Shown here one piece after another: positions 41,601-53,466 of a stretch of 64,000 nt of DNA. The DNA lies in contig CM055828.1 of NCBI GenBank assembly GCA_029582265.1, forward strand, positions 124,001-188,000. The letters run 5' to 3'. The position numbers were made by a program, and so were the translations under genes. The notes under the pieces are model-generated. The model had not been told where the DNA came from, did not search any database, and worked only from the letters and a program-made list of their open reading frames with translations. Position 1 is the first letter of the stretch. Each line of letters begins with the position of its first letter. The DNA is from Zoroaster sp. YZ-2022 (taxonomy: Eukaryota; Echinodermata; Asteroidea; Forcipulatida; Zoroasteridae).

Positions 41601-44600
41601 AAAAGTTATTCCCAACCATAGAAATGTTTTTTTTTGTAACACTGTATAGTGCTGTATTGTTTGCGGTGAAACCGCATGCAAGTTGACCGTATTTTACAGA
41701 GGGCTAAGTGTCCATGGAGGCCGCTTAAGGTACGAAATAATTATCCAAATTCAAAAGTATGGTGTTTTTCTGAAAGGGGAGAACCTAAGCTTTAATTTAG
41801 ATATAAAATTATCGGCCTCCCTTGAAAACTTTAAAAGTTATTCCCAACCATAGAAATGTTTTTTTCGTAACACTGTATAGTTCTGTATTGTTTGCGGTGA
41901 AACCGCATGCAAGTATTGTATTTTACAGAGGGCTATGTCCATGGAGGCCGTTTAAGGTACGAAATAATTATCCAAATTCAAAAGTATGGTGTTTGTCTGA
42001 AAGGGGAGAACCTAAGCTTTAATTTAGATATAAAATTATCGGCCTCCTTGAAACTTTAAAAGTTATTCCCAACCATAGAGATGTTTTTTGTAAGACTGTA
42101 TAGTGCTGTATTGTTTGCGGTGAAACCGCATGCAAGTTGACGGTATTTTACAGAGGGCTAAGTGTCCATGGAGGCCGTTTAAGGTACGAAATAATTATCC
42201 AAATTCAAAAGTATGGTGTTTGTCTGAAAGGGGAGAACCTAAGCTTTAATTTAGATATAAAATTATCGGCCTCATTGAAAACTTTAAAAGTTATTCCCAA
42301 CCATAGAAATGTTTTTTTTCGTAAGACTGTATAGTGCTGTATTGTTTGCGGTGAAACCGAATGCAAGTTGACGGTATTTTACAGAGGGCTAAGTGTCCAT
42401 GGAGGCCGTTTAAGGTACGAAAAATTATCCAAATTCAAAAGTATGGTGTTTTCTGAAAGGGGAGAACCTAAGCTTTAATTTAGATATAAAATTATCGGCC
42501 TCCCTTGAAAACTTTAAAAGTTATTCCCAACCATAGAAATGTTTTTTTGTAAGACTGTATAGTTCTGTATTGTTTGCGGTGAAACCGCATGCAAGTTGAC
42601 GGTATTTTACAGAGGGCTAAGTGTCCATGGAGGCCGTTTAAGGTACGAAATAATTATCCAAATTCAAAAGTATGGTGTTTGTCTGAAATGGGAGAACCTA
42701 AGCTTTAATTTAGATATAAAATTATCGGCCTCCCTTGAAAACTTTAAAAGTTATTCCCAACCATAGAAATGTTTTTTTTCTCGTAAGACTGTATAGTGTT
42801 GTATTGTTTGCGGTGAAACCGCATGCAAGTTGACGGTATTTTACAGAGGGCTAAGTGTCCATGGAGGCCGTTTAAGGTACGAAATAATTATCCAAATTCA
42901 AAAGTATGGTGTTTGTCTGAAAGGGGAGAACCTAAGCTTTAATTTAGATATAAAATTATCGGCCTCTTGAAAACTTTAAAAGTTATTCCCAACCATAGAA
43001 ATGACTTTTTTCGTAAGACTGTATAGTGCTGTATTGTTTGCGGTGAAACCGCATGCAAGTTGACGGTATTTTACAGAGGGCTAAGTGTCCATGGAGGCCG
43101 TTTAAGGTACGAAATAATTATCCAAATTCAAAAGTATGGTGTTTTTCTGAAAGGGGAGAACCTAAGCTTTAATTTAGATATATAAATTATCGGCCTCCTT
43201 GAAAACTTTAAAAGTTATTCCCAACCATAGAAATGTTTTTTTCGTAAGACTGTATAGTGCTGTATTGTTTGCGGTGAAACCGCATGCAAGTTGACGGTAT
43301 TTTACAGAGGGCTAAGTGTCCATGGAGGCCGTTTAAGGTACGAAATAATTATCCAAATTCAAAAGTATGGTGTTTTTCTGAAAGGGGAGAACCTAAGCTT
43401 TAATTTAGATATAAAATTATCGGCCTCACTTGAAAACTTTAAAAGTTATTCCCAACCATAGAAATGTTTTTTTGTAACACTGTATAGTTCTGTATTGTTT
43501 GCGGTGAAACCGCATGCAAGTTGACGGTATTTTACAGAGGGCTAAGTGTCCATGGAGGCCGTTTAAGGTACGAAATAATTATCCAAATTCAAAAGTATGG
43601 TGTTTGTCTGAAAGGGGAGAACCTAAGCTTTAATTTAGATATAAAATTATCGGCCTCTCTTGAAAACTTTAAAAGTTATTCCCAACCATAGAAATGTTTT
43701 TTTCGTAAGACTGTATAGTTCTGTATTGTTTGCGGTGAAACCGCATGCAAGTTGACGGTATTTTACAGAGGGCTAAGTGTCCATGGAGGCCGTTTAAGGT
43801 ACGAAATAATTATCCAAATTCAAAAGTATGGTGTTTTTCTGAAAGGGGAGAACCTAAGCTTTAATTTAGATATAAAATTATCGGCCTCGCTTGAAACTTT
43901 AAAAGTTATTCCCAACCCTAGAAATGTTTTTTTGTAAGACTGTATAGTGCTGTATTGTTTGCGGTGAAACCGCATGCAAGTTGACGGTATTTTACAGAGG
44001 GCTAAGTGTCCATGGAGGCCGTTTAAGGTACGAAATAATTATCCAAATTCAAAAGTATGGTGTTTTTCTGAAAGGGGAGAACCTAAGCTTTAATTTAGAT
44101 ATAAAATTATCGGCCTCCCTTGAAAACTTTAAAAGTTATTCCCAACCATAGAAATGTTTTTTTTTGTAACACTGTATAGTTCTGTATTGTTTGCGGTGAA
44201 ACCGCATGCAAGTATTCGTATTTTACAGAGGGCTAAGTGTCCATGGAGGTCGTTTAAGGTACGAAATAATTATCCAAATTCAAAAGTATGGTGTTTGTCT
44301 GAAAGGGGAGAACCTAAGCTTTAATTTAGATATAAAATTATCGGCCTCCTTTGAAAACTTTAAAAGTTATTCCCAACCATAGAAATGTTTTTTTTCGTAA
44401 GACTGTATAGTGCTGTATTGTTTGCGGTGAAACCGCATGCAAGTTGACGGTATTTTACAGAGGGCTAAGTGTCCATGGAGGCCGTTTAAGGTACGAAAAA
44501 ATTATCCAAATTCAAAAGTATGGTGTTTTTCTGAAAGGGGAGAACCTAAGCTTTAATTTAGATATAAAATTATCGGCCTCCCTTGAAAACTTTAAAAGTT

Positions 44601-45180
44601 ATTCCCATCCCTAGAAAAGTTTTTTTTCGTAAGACTGTATAGTGCTGTATTGTTTGCGGTGAAACCGCATGCAAGTTGACGGTATTTTACAGAGGGCTAA
44701 TTGTCCATGGAGGCCGTTTAAGGTACGAAATAATTATCCAAATTCAAAAGTATGGTGTTTGTCTGAAAGGGGAGAACCTAAGCTTTAATTTAGATATAAA
44801 ATTATCGGCCTCCCTTGAAAACTTTAAAAGTTATTCCCAACCATAGAAATGTTTTTTTTTTTATAACACTGTATAGTTCTGTATTGTTTGCGGTGAAACC
44901 GCATGCAAGTTGACGGTATTTTACAGAGGGCTAAGTGTCCATGGAGGCCGTTTAAGGTACGAAATAATTATCCAAATTCAAAAGTATGGTGTTTGTCTGA
45001 AAAAGGGAGAACCTAAGCTTTAATTTAGATATAAAATTATCGGCCTTCCTTGAAAACTTTAAAAGTTATTCCCAACCATAGAAATGTTTTTTCGTAAGAC
45101 CTGTATAGTGCTGTATTGTTTGCGGTGAAACCGCATGCAAGTTGACGGTATTTACAGAGGGCTATGTCCATGGAGGCCGT

Positions 45181-45310
45181 TTAAGGTACGAAAAATTTCC
45201 AAATTCAAAGTTTCCAAGGAAAGGAGGCCGATAAATCTAAATTAAAGCTTAGGTTCTCCCCTTTCAGAAAAACACCATACTTTTTGAATTTGGATAATTA
45301 TTTTCGTACC
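45181..45310. other. Satellite strand-switch junction
   Basis: The forward array ends inside a monomer at CCAAATTCAAAG (45,199-45,210). The sequence then continues with TTTCCAAGGAAAGGAGGCCG, which corresponds to the reverse complement of the CGGCCTCC...GAAAAC part of the monomer. The forward GGTACG at 45,185 is mirrored by CGTACC at 45,305, so the arms form an inverted repeat around a centre of about 70 bp. Break phases differ on the two sides and there is a small imperfect filler. The monomers next to the junction carry small indels. It could be a true inversion breakpoint or an assembly join. Confidence 0.93.
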
Positions 45311-48300
45311 TTAAACGGCCTCCATGGACACTTAGCCCTCTGTAAAATACTGTCAACTGGTATGCGGTTTCACCGCAAACAATACAGAACTATACAGTCT
45401 TACGAAAAACATTTTCTATGGTTGGGAATAACTTTTAAAGTTTTCAAAGGAGGCCGATAATTTTATATCTAAATTAAAGCTTAGGTTCTCCCTTTCAGAA
45501 AAACACCATACTTTTGAATTTGGATAATTATTTCGTACCTTAAACGGCCTCCATGGACACTTAGCCCTCTGTAAAAACGGTCAACTTGCATGCGGTTTCA
45601 CAGCAAACAATACAGAACTATACAGTGTTACAAAAAAATTTCTATGGTTGGGAATAACTTTTAAAGTTTTCAAGGAGGCCGATAATTTTATATCTAAATT
45701 AAAGCTTAGGTTCTCCCTTTCAGAAAACACCATACTTTTGAATTTGGATAATTATTTCGTACCTTAAACGGCCTCCATGGACACTTAGCCCTCTGTAAAA
45801 TACTGTCAACTTGCATGCGGTTTCACCGCAAACAATACAGCACTATACAGTCTTACGAAAAAACATTTCTAGGGTTGGGAATAACTTTTAAAGTTTTCAA
45901 GGGAGGCCGATAATTTTATATCTAAATTAAAGCTTAGGTTCTCCCCTTTCAGAAAAAACCATACTTTTGAATTTGGATAATTATTTCGTACCTTAAACGG
46001 CCTCCATGGACACTTAGCCCTCTGTAAAATACCGTCAACTTGCATGCGGTTTCACCGCAAACAGCACTATACAGTCTTACGAAAAAACATTTCTATGGTT
46101 GGGAATAACTTTAAAGTTTTGAAGGGAGGCCGATAATTTTATATCTAAATTAAAGCTTAGGTTCTCCCCTTTCAGAAAAACACCATACTTTTGAATTTGG
46201 ATAATTATTTCGTACCTTAAACGGCCTCCATGGACACTTAGCCCTCTGTAAAATACGTACAACTAGCAAACGGTTTCACTGCAAACAATACAGAACTATA
46301 CAGTGTTACGAAAAACATTTCTATGGTTGGGAATAACTTTAAAGTTTTCAAGGGAGGCCGATAATTTTATATCTAAATTAAAGCTTAGGTTCTCCCTTTC
46401 AGAAAAACACCATACTTTTGAATTTGATAATAATATTTCGTACCTTAAACGGCCTCCATGGACACTTAGCCCTCTGTAAAATACTGTCAACTTGCATGCG
46501 GTTTCACCGCAAACAATACAGCACTATACAGTCTTACAAAACATTTCTATGGTTGGGAATAACTTTTAAAGTTTTCAAGGAGGCTGATAATTTTATATCT
46601 AAATTAAAGCTTAGGTTCTCGCCTTTCAGAAAAACACCATACTTTTGAATTTGGATAATTTTTTCGTACCTTTAACGGCCTCCATGGACACTTAGCCCTC
46701 TGTAAAATACCGTCAACTTGCATGCGGTTTCACCGCAAACAATACAGCACTATACAGTCTTACAAAAATAAAAATGTCTATGGTTGGGAATAACTTTTAA
46801 AGTTTTCAAGGGAGGCCGATAATTGTATATCTAAATTAAAGCTTAGGTTCTTCCCTTTCAGAAAAACACCATACTTTTTGAATTTGGATAATTATTTCGT
46901 ACCTTAAACGGCCTCCATGGACACTTAGCCCTCTGTAAAATACTGGTCATACTTGCATGCGGTTTCACCGCAAACAATACAGAACTATACAGTGTTACGA
47001 AAAACATTTCTATGGTTGGGAATAACTTTTAAAGTTTTCAAAGGAGGCCGATAATTTTATATCTAAATTAAAGCTTAGGTTCTCCCTTTCAGAACAAACA
47101 CCATACTTTTGAATTTGGATAATTATTTCGTACCTTAAACGGCCTCCATGGACACTTAGCCCTCTGTAAAATACTGTCAACTTGCATGCGGTTTCACCGC
47201 AAACAATACAGCACTATACAGTCTCACGAAAAAAAACTTTTCTAGGGATGGGAATAACTTTTAAAGTTTTCAAGGGAGGCCGATAATTTTATATCTAAAT
47301 TAAAGCTTACGTTCTCCCCTTTCAGAAAAACACCATACTTTTGAATTTGGATAATTATTTCGTACCTTAAACGGCCTCCATGGACACTTAGCCCTCTGTA
47401 AAATACCGTCAACTTGCATGCGGTTTCACCGCAAACAATACAGCACTATACAGTCTTACGAAAAAAACATTTCTATGGTTGGGAATAACTTTTAAAGTTT
47501 TCAAAGGAGGCCGATAATTTTATATCTAAATTAAAGCTTAGGTTCTCCCTTCAGACAAACACCATACTTTTGAATTTGGATAATTATTTCGTACCTTAAA
47601 CGGCCTCCATGGACACTTTAGCCCTCTGTAAAATACGGTAATCTTGCATGCGGTTTCACCGCAAACAATACAGCACTATACAGTGTTACGAAAAAAACAT
47701 TTCTATGGTTGGGAATAACTTTTAAAGTTTTCAAAGGAGGCCGATAATTTTATATCTAAATTAAAGCTTAGGTTCTCCCCTTTCAGACAAACACCATACT
47801 TTTGAATTTGGATAATTATTTCGTACCTTAAACGGCCTCCATGGACACTTAGCCCTCTGTAAAATACCGTCAACTTGCATGCGGTTTCACCGCAACAATA
47901 CAGAACTATACAGTGTTACAAAAAACATTTCTAGGGTTGGGAATAACTTTTAAAGTTTTCAAGGAGGCTGATAATTTTATATCTAAATTAAAGCTTAGGT
48001 TCTCCCTTTCAGAAAACACCATACTTTTGAATTTGGAATTATTTCGTACCTTAAACGGCCTCCATGGACACTTAGCCCTCTGTAAAATACCGTCAACTTG
48101 CATGCGGTTTCACCCGCAAACAATACAGCACTATACAGTCTTACGAAAAAACATTTCTATGGTTGGGAATAACTTTTTAAAGTTTTCAAAGGAGGCCGAT
48201 AATTTTATATCTAAATTAAAGCTAGGTTCTCCCTTTCAGACAAACACCATACTTTTGAATTTGGATAATTATTTCGTACTTAAACGGCCTCCATGGACAC

Positions 48301-51300
48301 TTAGCCCTCTGTAAAATACCGTCAACTTGCATGCGGTTTCACCGCAAACAATACAGCACTATACAGTCTTACGAAAAAACATTTCTATGGTTGGGAATAA
48401 CTTTTAAAGTTTTCAAAGGAGGCCGATAATTTTATATCTAAATTAAAGCTTAGGTTCTCCACTTTCAGACAAACACCATACTTTTGAATTTGGATAATTA
48501 TTTCGTACCTTAAACGGCCTCCATGGACACTTAGCCCTCTGTAAATACGGTCAACTTGCATGCGGTTTCACTGCAAACAATACAGAACTATACAGTGTTG
48601 CAAAAAAAACTTTTCTAGTGTTGGGAATAACTTTTAAAGTTTTCAAGGGAGGCCGATAATTTTATATCTAAATTAAAGCTTAGGTTCTCCCCTTTCAGAA
48701 AAACACCATACTTTTGAATTTGGATAATTATTTCGTACCTTAAACGGCCTCCATGGACACTTAGCCCTCTGTAAAATACGGTCAACTTGCATGCGGTTTC
48801 ACCGCAAACAATACAGCAATATACAGTCTTACGAAAAACACTTTTCTAGGGTTGGGAATAACTTTTAAAGTTTTTAAGGGAGGCCGATAATTTATATCTA
48901 AATTAAAGCTTAGGTTCTCCCCTTTCAGACAAACACCATACTTTTGAATTTGGATAATTATTTCGTACCTTAAACGGCCTCCATGGACACTTAGCCCTCT
49001 GTAAAATACCGTCAACTTGCATGCGGTTTCACCGCAAACAATACAGCACTATACAGTCTTACGAGAAAAAAAACATTTCTATGGTTGGGAATAACTTTTA
49101 AAGTTTTCAAGGGAGGCCGATAATTTTATATCTAAATTAAAGCTTAGGTTCTCCCCTTTCAGACAAACACCATACTTTTGAATTTGGATAATTATTTCGT
49201 ACCTTAAACGGCCTCCACGGACACTTAGCCCATCTGTAAAATACCGTCAATCTTGCATGCGGTTTCACCGCAAACAATACAGCACTATACAGTCTTACAA
49301 AAAACATTTCTAGGGATGGGAATAACTTTTAAAGTTTTCAAGGAGGCCGATAATTTTATATCTAAATTAAAGCTTAGGTTCTCCCCTTCAGAAAAACACC
49401 ATACTTTTGAATTTTGGATAATTGTTTTGTACCTTAAGCGGCCTCCGTGGACACTTAGCAATCTGTAAAATACCGTCAACTTGCATGCGGTTTCACAGCA
49501 AACAATACAGCACTATACAGTCTTACGAAAAAATACATTTCTATGGTTGGGAATAACTTTTAAAGTTTTCAAGTGAGGCCGATAATTTTATATCTAAATT
49601 AAAGCTTAGGTTCTCCTTCAGACAAACACCATACTTTTGAATTTGATAATTATTTCGCACCTTAAACGACCTCCATGGACACTTAGCCCTCTGTAAAATA
49701 CCGTCAACTTGCATGCGGTTTCACCGCAAACAATACAGCACTATACAGTGTTACAACAAAAATATTTCTATGGTTGGGAATAAGTTTTAATTTTTCAAGG
49801 GAGGCCGATAATTTTATATCTAAATTAAAGATTAGGTTCTCCCCTTTCAGACAAACACCATTACTTTTGAATTTGGATAATTATTTCGTACCTTAAACGA
49901 CCTCCATGGACACTTAGCCCTCTGTAAATACATAATCAACTTGCATGCGGTTTCACCGCAAACAATACAGAACTATACAGTGTTACAAAAAACATTTCTA
50001 GGGTGGGAATAACTTTTAAAGTTTTCAAGGAGGCTGTTAATATTATATCTAAATTAAAGCTTAGGTTCTCCCCTTTCAGAAAAACACCATACTTTTGAAT
50101 TTGGATAATTATTTCGTACCTTAAACGGCCTCCATGGACACTTAGCCCTCTGTAAAATACTGTCAACTGGCATGCGGTTTCACCGCAAACAATACAGCAC
50201 TATACAGTCTTACGAAAAAACATTTCTATGGTTGGGAATAACTTTTAAAGTTTTCAATGGAGGCCGATAATTTTATATCTAAATTAAAGCTTAGGTTCTC
50301 CTTTCAGAACAAACACCATACTTTTGAATTTGATAATTATTTTCGTACCTTAAACGGCCTCCATGGACACTTAGCCCTCTGTAAAATACCGTCAACTTGC
50401 ATGCGGTTTCACCGCAAACAATACAGAACTATACAGTCTTACGAAAAACATTTCTATGGATAGGAATAACTTTTAAAGTTTTCAAGGAGGCCGATAATTT
50501 TATATCTAAATTAAAGCTTAGGTTCTCCCTTTCAGAAAAAACACCATACTTTTGAATTTGGATAATTTTTCGTCGTACCTTAAACGGCCTCCATGGACAC
50601 TTAGCTATCTGTAATATACTGTCAACTTGCATGCTGTTTCACCGCAAACAATACAGCACTATACAGTCTTACGAAAAACATTTTCTATGGTTGGGAATAA
50701 CTTTTAAAGTTTTCAAAGGAGGCTGATAATTTTATATCTAAATTAAAGCTTAGGTTCTCCCTTTCAGACAAACACCATAATTTTGAATTTGGATAATTAT
50801 TTCGTACCTTAAACGACCTCCATGGACACTTAGCCCTCTGTAAAATACGAATACTTGCATGCGGTTTTACCGCAAACAATACAGAACTATACAGTGTTAC
50901 AAAACAAAACTTTTCTAGGGATGGGAATAACTTTTAAAGTTTTCAAGGGAGGCCGATAATTTTATATCTAAATTAAAGCTTAGGTTCTCCCCTTTCAGAA
51001 AAACACCATACTTTTGAATTATCTGAATATTTTCGTCGTCTAAACGGCCTCCATGGACACTTAGCCCTCTGTAAAATACCGTCAACTTGCATGCGGTTTC
51101 ACTGCAAACAATACAGCACTATACAGTCTTACGAAAAACATTTCTTTGGTTGGGAATAACTTTAAAGTTTTCAAGGGAGGCCGATAATTTTATATCTAAA
51201 TTAAAGCTTAGGTTCTCCCTTCAGACAAACACCATACTTTTGAATTTGGATAATTATTTCGTATCTTAAACGGCCTCCATGGACACTTAGCCCTCTGTAA

Positions 51301-52373
51301 AATACCGTCAACTTGCATGCGGTTTCACCGCAAACAATACAGCACTATACAGTCTCACGAAAACAACTTTTCTAGGAATGGGTATAACTTTTAATGTTTT
51401 TAAGGGAGGCCGATAATTTTATATCTAAATTAAAGCTTAGGTTCTCCCCTTTCAGAAAAACACCATACTTTTGAATTTGGATAATTTTTTCGTACCTTAA
51501 GCGGCCTCCATGTGGACACTTAGCCCTCTGTAAATAATACCGTCAATCTTTGCAATGATGCTTCGCATGTATTTCACCCGCAAACACACAGACAGAACCT
51601 ATACAGCGTCTTACAAAAAAACATTTATGGTTGGGGAATAACTTTAAAGTCATGGAACAGATAGTTTTCTCAAAGGAGGCCGATAATTTTATATCTAAAA
51701 TTAAAGCGTAGTTTCGCCCAGTTCAGACAACACACATACTGTTGAATTTAGATAATTATTTCTTGGTACCTTAAACTTGGCCTCCATGGACACTTAGCCC
51801 TCTGTAAAAAATACAGTCAACTTGCATGCGGTTTCACCACAAACAATACAGCACTATACAGTCTCAGAAAACAACTTTTCAGGGATGGGTAAACTTTTTA
51901 AAATTTTTAAAGGGAAGGGGTAATTTTATATCTAAATTGCAGGGGTTTTCCCCTTTCGAAAACACCCTACTTTTGAATTTGAAATTTTTTGTACCCAAAA
52001 AGGCCCCCATGGCACTTAGTCTGTAAATACCAATTTTCATGGTTTTACCGCAAAAAATACAGAAATATAAGTTTCAAAAAATTTTGGGGTTTGGGAAAAC
52101 TTTTTAAAATTTTCAAGGAGGCCTTTTTTTTTTAAATTGTGTTCTCCCTTTTTAGAAAAACACCATATTTTTAATTTTTAATTATTTGCCAAAAGGCCCA
52201 TGGACACAGCCCCCCTGTAAATACGTAACTGGGATGCGGTTTAACCCCAAAAAAAACAGCACATACAGTCTTACGAAAAACTTTTAGGTTGGAAAAACTT
52301 TAAAGTTTTCAAAAGGAGGCGATAATTTTTTCTAAATTAAAGCTGGGGCTCCTTTCAGAAAAAAAACCATACT
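45211..52373 (-). repeat. Satellite array, same monomer, inverted orientation
   Basis: About 31 copies of the same monomer read on the minus strand (GCATGCGGTTTCACCGCAAAC, CTAAATTAAAGCTTAGG, CGGCCTCCATGGAC). Copies are mostly class A with GTTGACAGT or GTTGACGGT in monomer orientation. A class-B TATTCG copy lies near 50,850 and a few copies have the TAGCTATCTG (class-C-like) state, for example near 50,605. Single-base indels appear more frequent than in the forward arm. The copies are not the mirror image of the adjacent forward monomers. Confidence 0.97.
51530..52373 (-). repeat. Degenerate terminal part of the inverted satellite
   Basis: Copies become progressively corrupted towards the gap. 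First there are small insertions (for example CAATGATGCTTCGCATG around 51,550). From about 51,880 on, bases are lost and neighbouring bases merge into runs such as GGGAAGGGG, GCAGGGG and AAGGCCCCCATGG where the monomer has GGGAGGCCG, GCTTAGG and ACGGCCTCCATGG. The pattern looks like failing consensus quality at a contig end rather than biological decay. Confidence 0.8.
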
Positions 52374-52873
52374 NNNNNNNNNNNNNNNNNNNNNNNNNNN
52401 NNNNNNNNNNNNNNNNNNNNNNNNNNNNNNNNNNNNNNNNNNNNNNNNNNNNNNNNNNNNNNNNNNNNNNNNNNNNNNNNNNNNNNNNNNNNNNNNNNNN
52501 NNNNNNNNNNNNNNNNNNNNNNNNNNNNNNNNNNNNNNNNNNNNNNNNNNNNNNNNNNNNNNNNNNNNNNNNNNNNNNNNNNNNNNNNNNNNNNNNNNNN
52601 NNNNNNNNNNNNNNNNNNNNNNNNNNNNNNNNNNNNNNNNNNNNNNNNNNNNNNNNNNNNNNNNNNNNNNNNNNNNNNNNNNNNNNNNNNNNNNNNNNNN
52701 NNNNNNNNNNNNNNNNNNNNNNNNNNNNNNNNNNNNNNNNNNNNNNNNNNNNNNNNNNNNNNNNNNNNNNNNNNNNNNNNNNNNNNNNNNNNNNNNNNNN
52801 NNNNNNNNNNNNNNNNNNNNNNNNNNNNNNNNNNNNNNNNNNNNNNNNNNNNNNNNNNNNNNNNNNNNNNNNN
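52374..52873. other. Assembly gap of exactly 500 N
   Basis: A run of exactly 500 N, which looks like a placeholder size used in scaffolding. The true distance, and even the adjacency, of the satellite and the transposon-rich right flank is therefore not proven by this sequence. Confidence 0.99.
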
Positions 52874-52974
52874 AGAAAAACCCTTTTTGTGAATTTCCCT
52901 TTAAACCAAGAAACTTACCAACACATAGTTGTGACAATTAAGAATATTTAAATTGAATCATCACAAAAGTTAGA

Positions 52975-53343
52975 AGGGCTTATTTGAATTAGAACGGATC
53001 GCCATTGGTATTTCCTTCCAAATTTTGGGCTTCATGTCAACATAATTATAATTTGAGGACTTCGTCAATATGAAGTCCTCTACAGAATGACTCGGAAAGA
53101 GTTTTATACAATTCGCCCAACAGATCATTGTCAGAGCCTTCGACAGGGAAATACGCAACACGTATAATAGTTTATCATCATCAATACATTTTTTAAACCA
53201 AAAACCTTTCATACACATTAGAAACGGGTTTCCCAAAACATTATCGTCTAAAATATCAACATCATTCGATAAACGCACCAATCCCCCCCCCACCTTTATT
53301 TGTTCTGTTTTTTTACCGAGCCAACGATAACCAGGGAAACACG
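52975..53343 (-). pseudogene. LINE AP-type endonuclease fragment (downstream part)
   Basis: Read on the minus strand, the frame begins at PGYRWLGKKTEQIKVGGG, continues with DILDDNVLGNP and GFWFKKCIDDDKLLYV, and after a one-base frameshift near 53,160 resumes as VAYFPVEGSDNDLLGELYK. The order GYxW-GK, GGG, DDN..LN, W.K and V.YFP is typical of the middle of the apurinic-type endonuclease that non-LTR retrotransposons use to nick target DNA. The similarity is judged from memory of the family, not from a search. The fragment starts exactly where the inverted-repeat element ends, and its upstream half lies on the other side of that element. Downstream it becomes unreadable before the gap, so the catalytic GDFN and SDH motifs are not visible. 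It is not functional. Confidence 0.65.
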
Positions 53344-53466
53344 GTCCTACTAAACGAAAACCCTGACGACAACTGACGACAACTGGCGACAAATCAAACA
53401 CGTTCTAAATCACGGGAAAACCCAAAAAATAAATTTTTAAATATGTTTATAAGAGACAGTGGCATA
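53344..53466 (+). repeat. Left terminal inverted repeat
   Basis: Starts GTCCTACTAAACGAAAACCC, has three GACGACAACT-type motifs (the last one GGCGAC), then CACGTTCTAAAT, and ends GAGACAGTGGCATA. It matches the reverse complement of 54,901-55,025 along nearly its whole length with a few indels. Confidence 0.85.

Larger units (their letters stand above)
1..45210 (+). repeat. Satellite array, ~230-bp monomer, forward orientation
   Basis: About 196 head-to-tail copies of an AT-rich monomer, with spacing close to 230-231 bp wherever I measured it (for example 691 bp per three copies). The near-invariant core contains TTGCGGTGAAACCGCATGC, then GTCCATGGAGG, then CCTAAGCTTTAATTTAG, then ATTATCGGCCTCC, then AAAAGTTATTCCCAACC. 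The main length variation is a T tract of about 5-12 bases after AGAAATG. Palindromic HindIII (AAGCTT), NcoI (CCATGG) and SphI (GCATGC) sites occur in most copies. No unrelated sequence interrupts the array. The short ORFs it contains recur with the monomer in shifting frames and are not genes. Array size, higher-order structure and lack of genes suggest pericentromeric, centromeric or subtelomeric heterochromatin; that location is inference. I do not recognise the satellite family. Confidence 0.98.

Noticed and set aside
45181..45310. Strand switch as a simple fold-back read artefact
   Set aside because: Not accepted as the leading explanation because the copies on the two sides differ at class-diagnostic sites. 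It is not excluded either, since the local sequence has indels.
1681..51269. Dozens of 60-135-codon open frames with similar peptides across the satellite
   Set aside because: They are the same piece of the monomer read repeatedly. The monomer length is not a multiple of three, frames close at nearly every monomer, single-base indels are tolerated freely, and there is no conserved start or codon bias. They are by-products of the repeat, not a gene family.
1..52373. CRISPR array
   Set aside because: Copies are contiguous 230-bp units without unique spacers, and the context is eukaryotic transposable elements.
52332..52937. A 201-codon minus-strand open frame
   Set aside because: Most of it is the run of N; it has no real sequence support.
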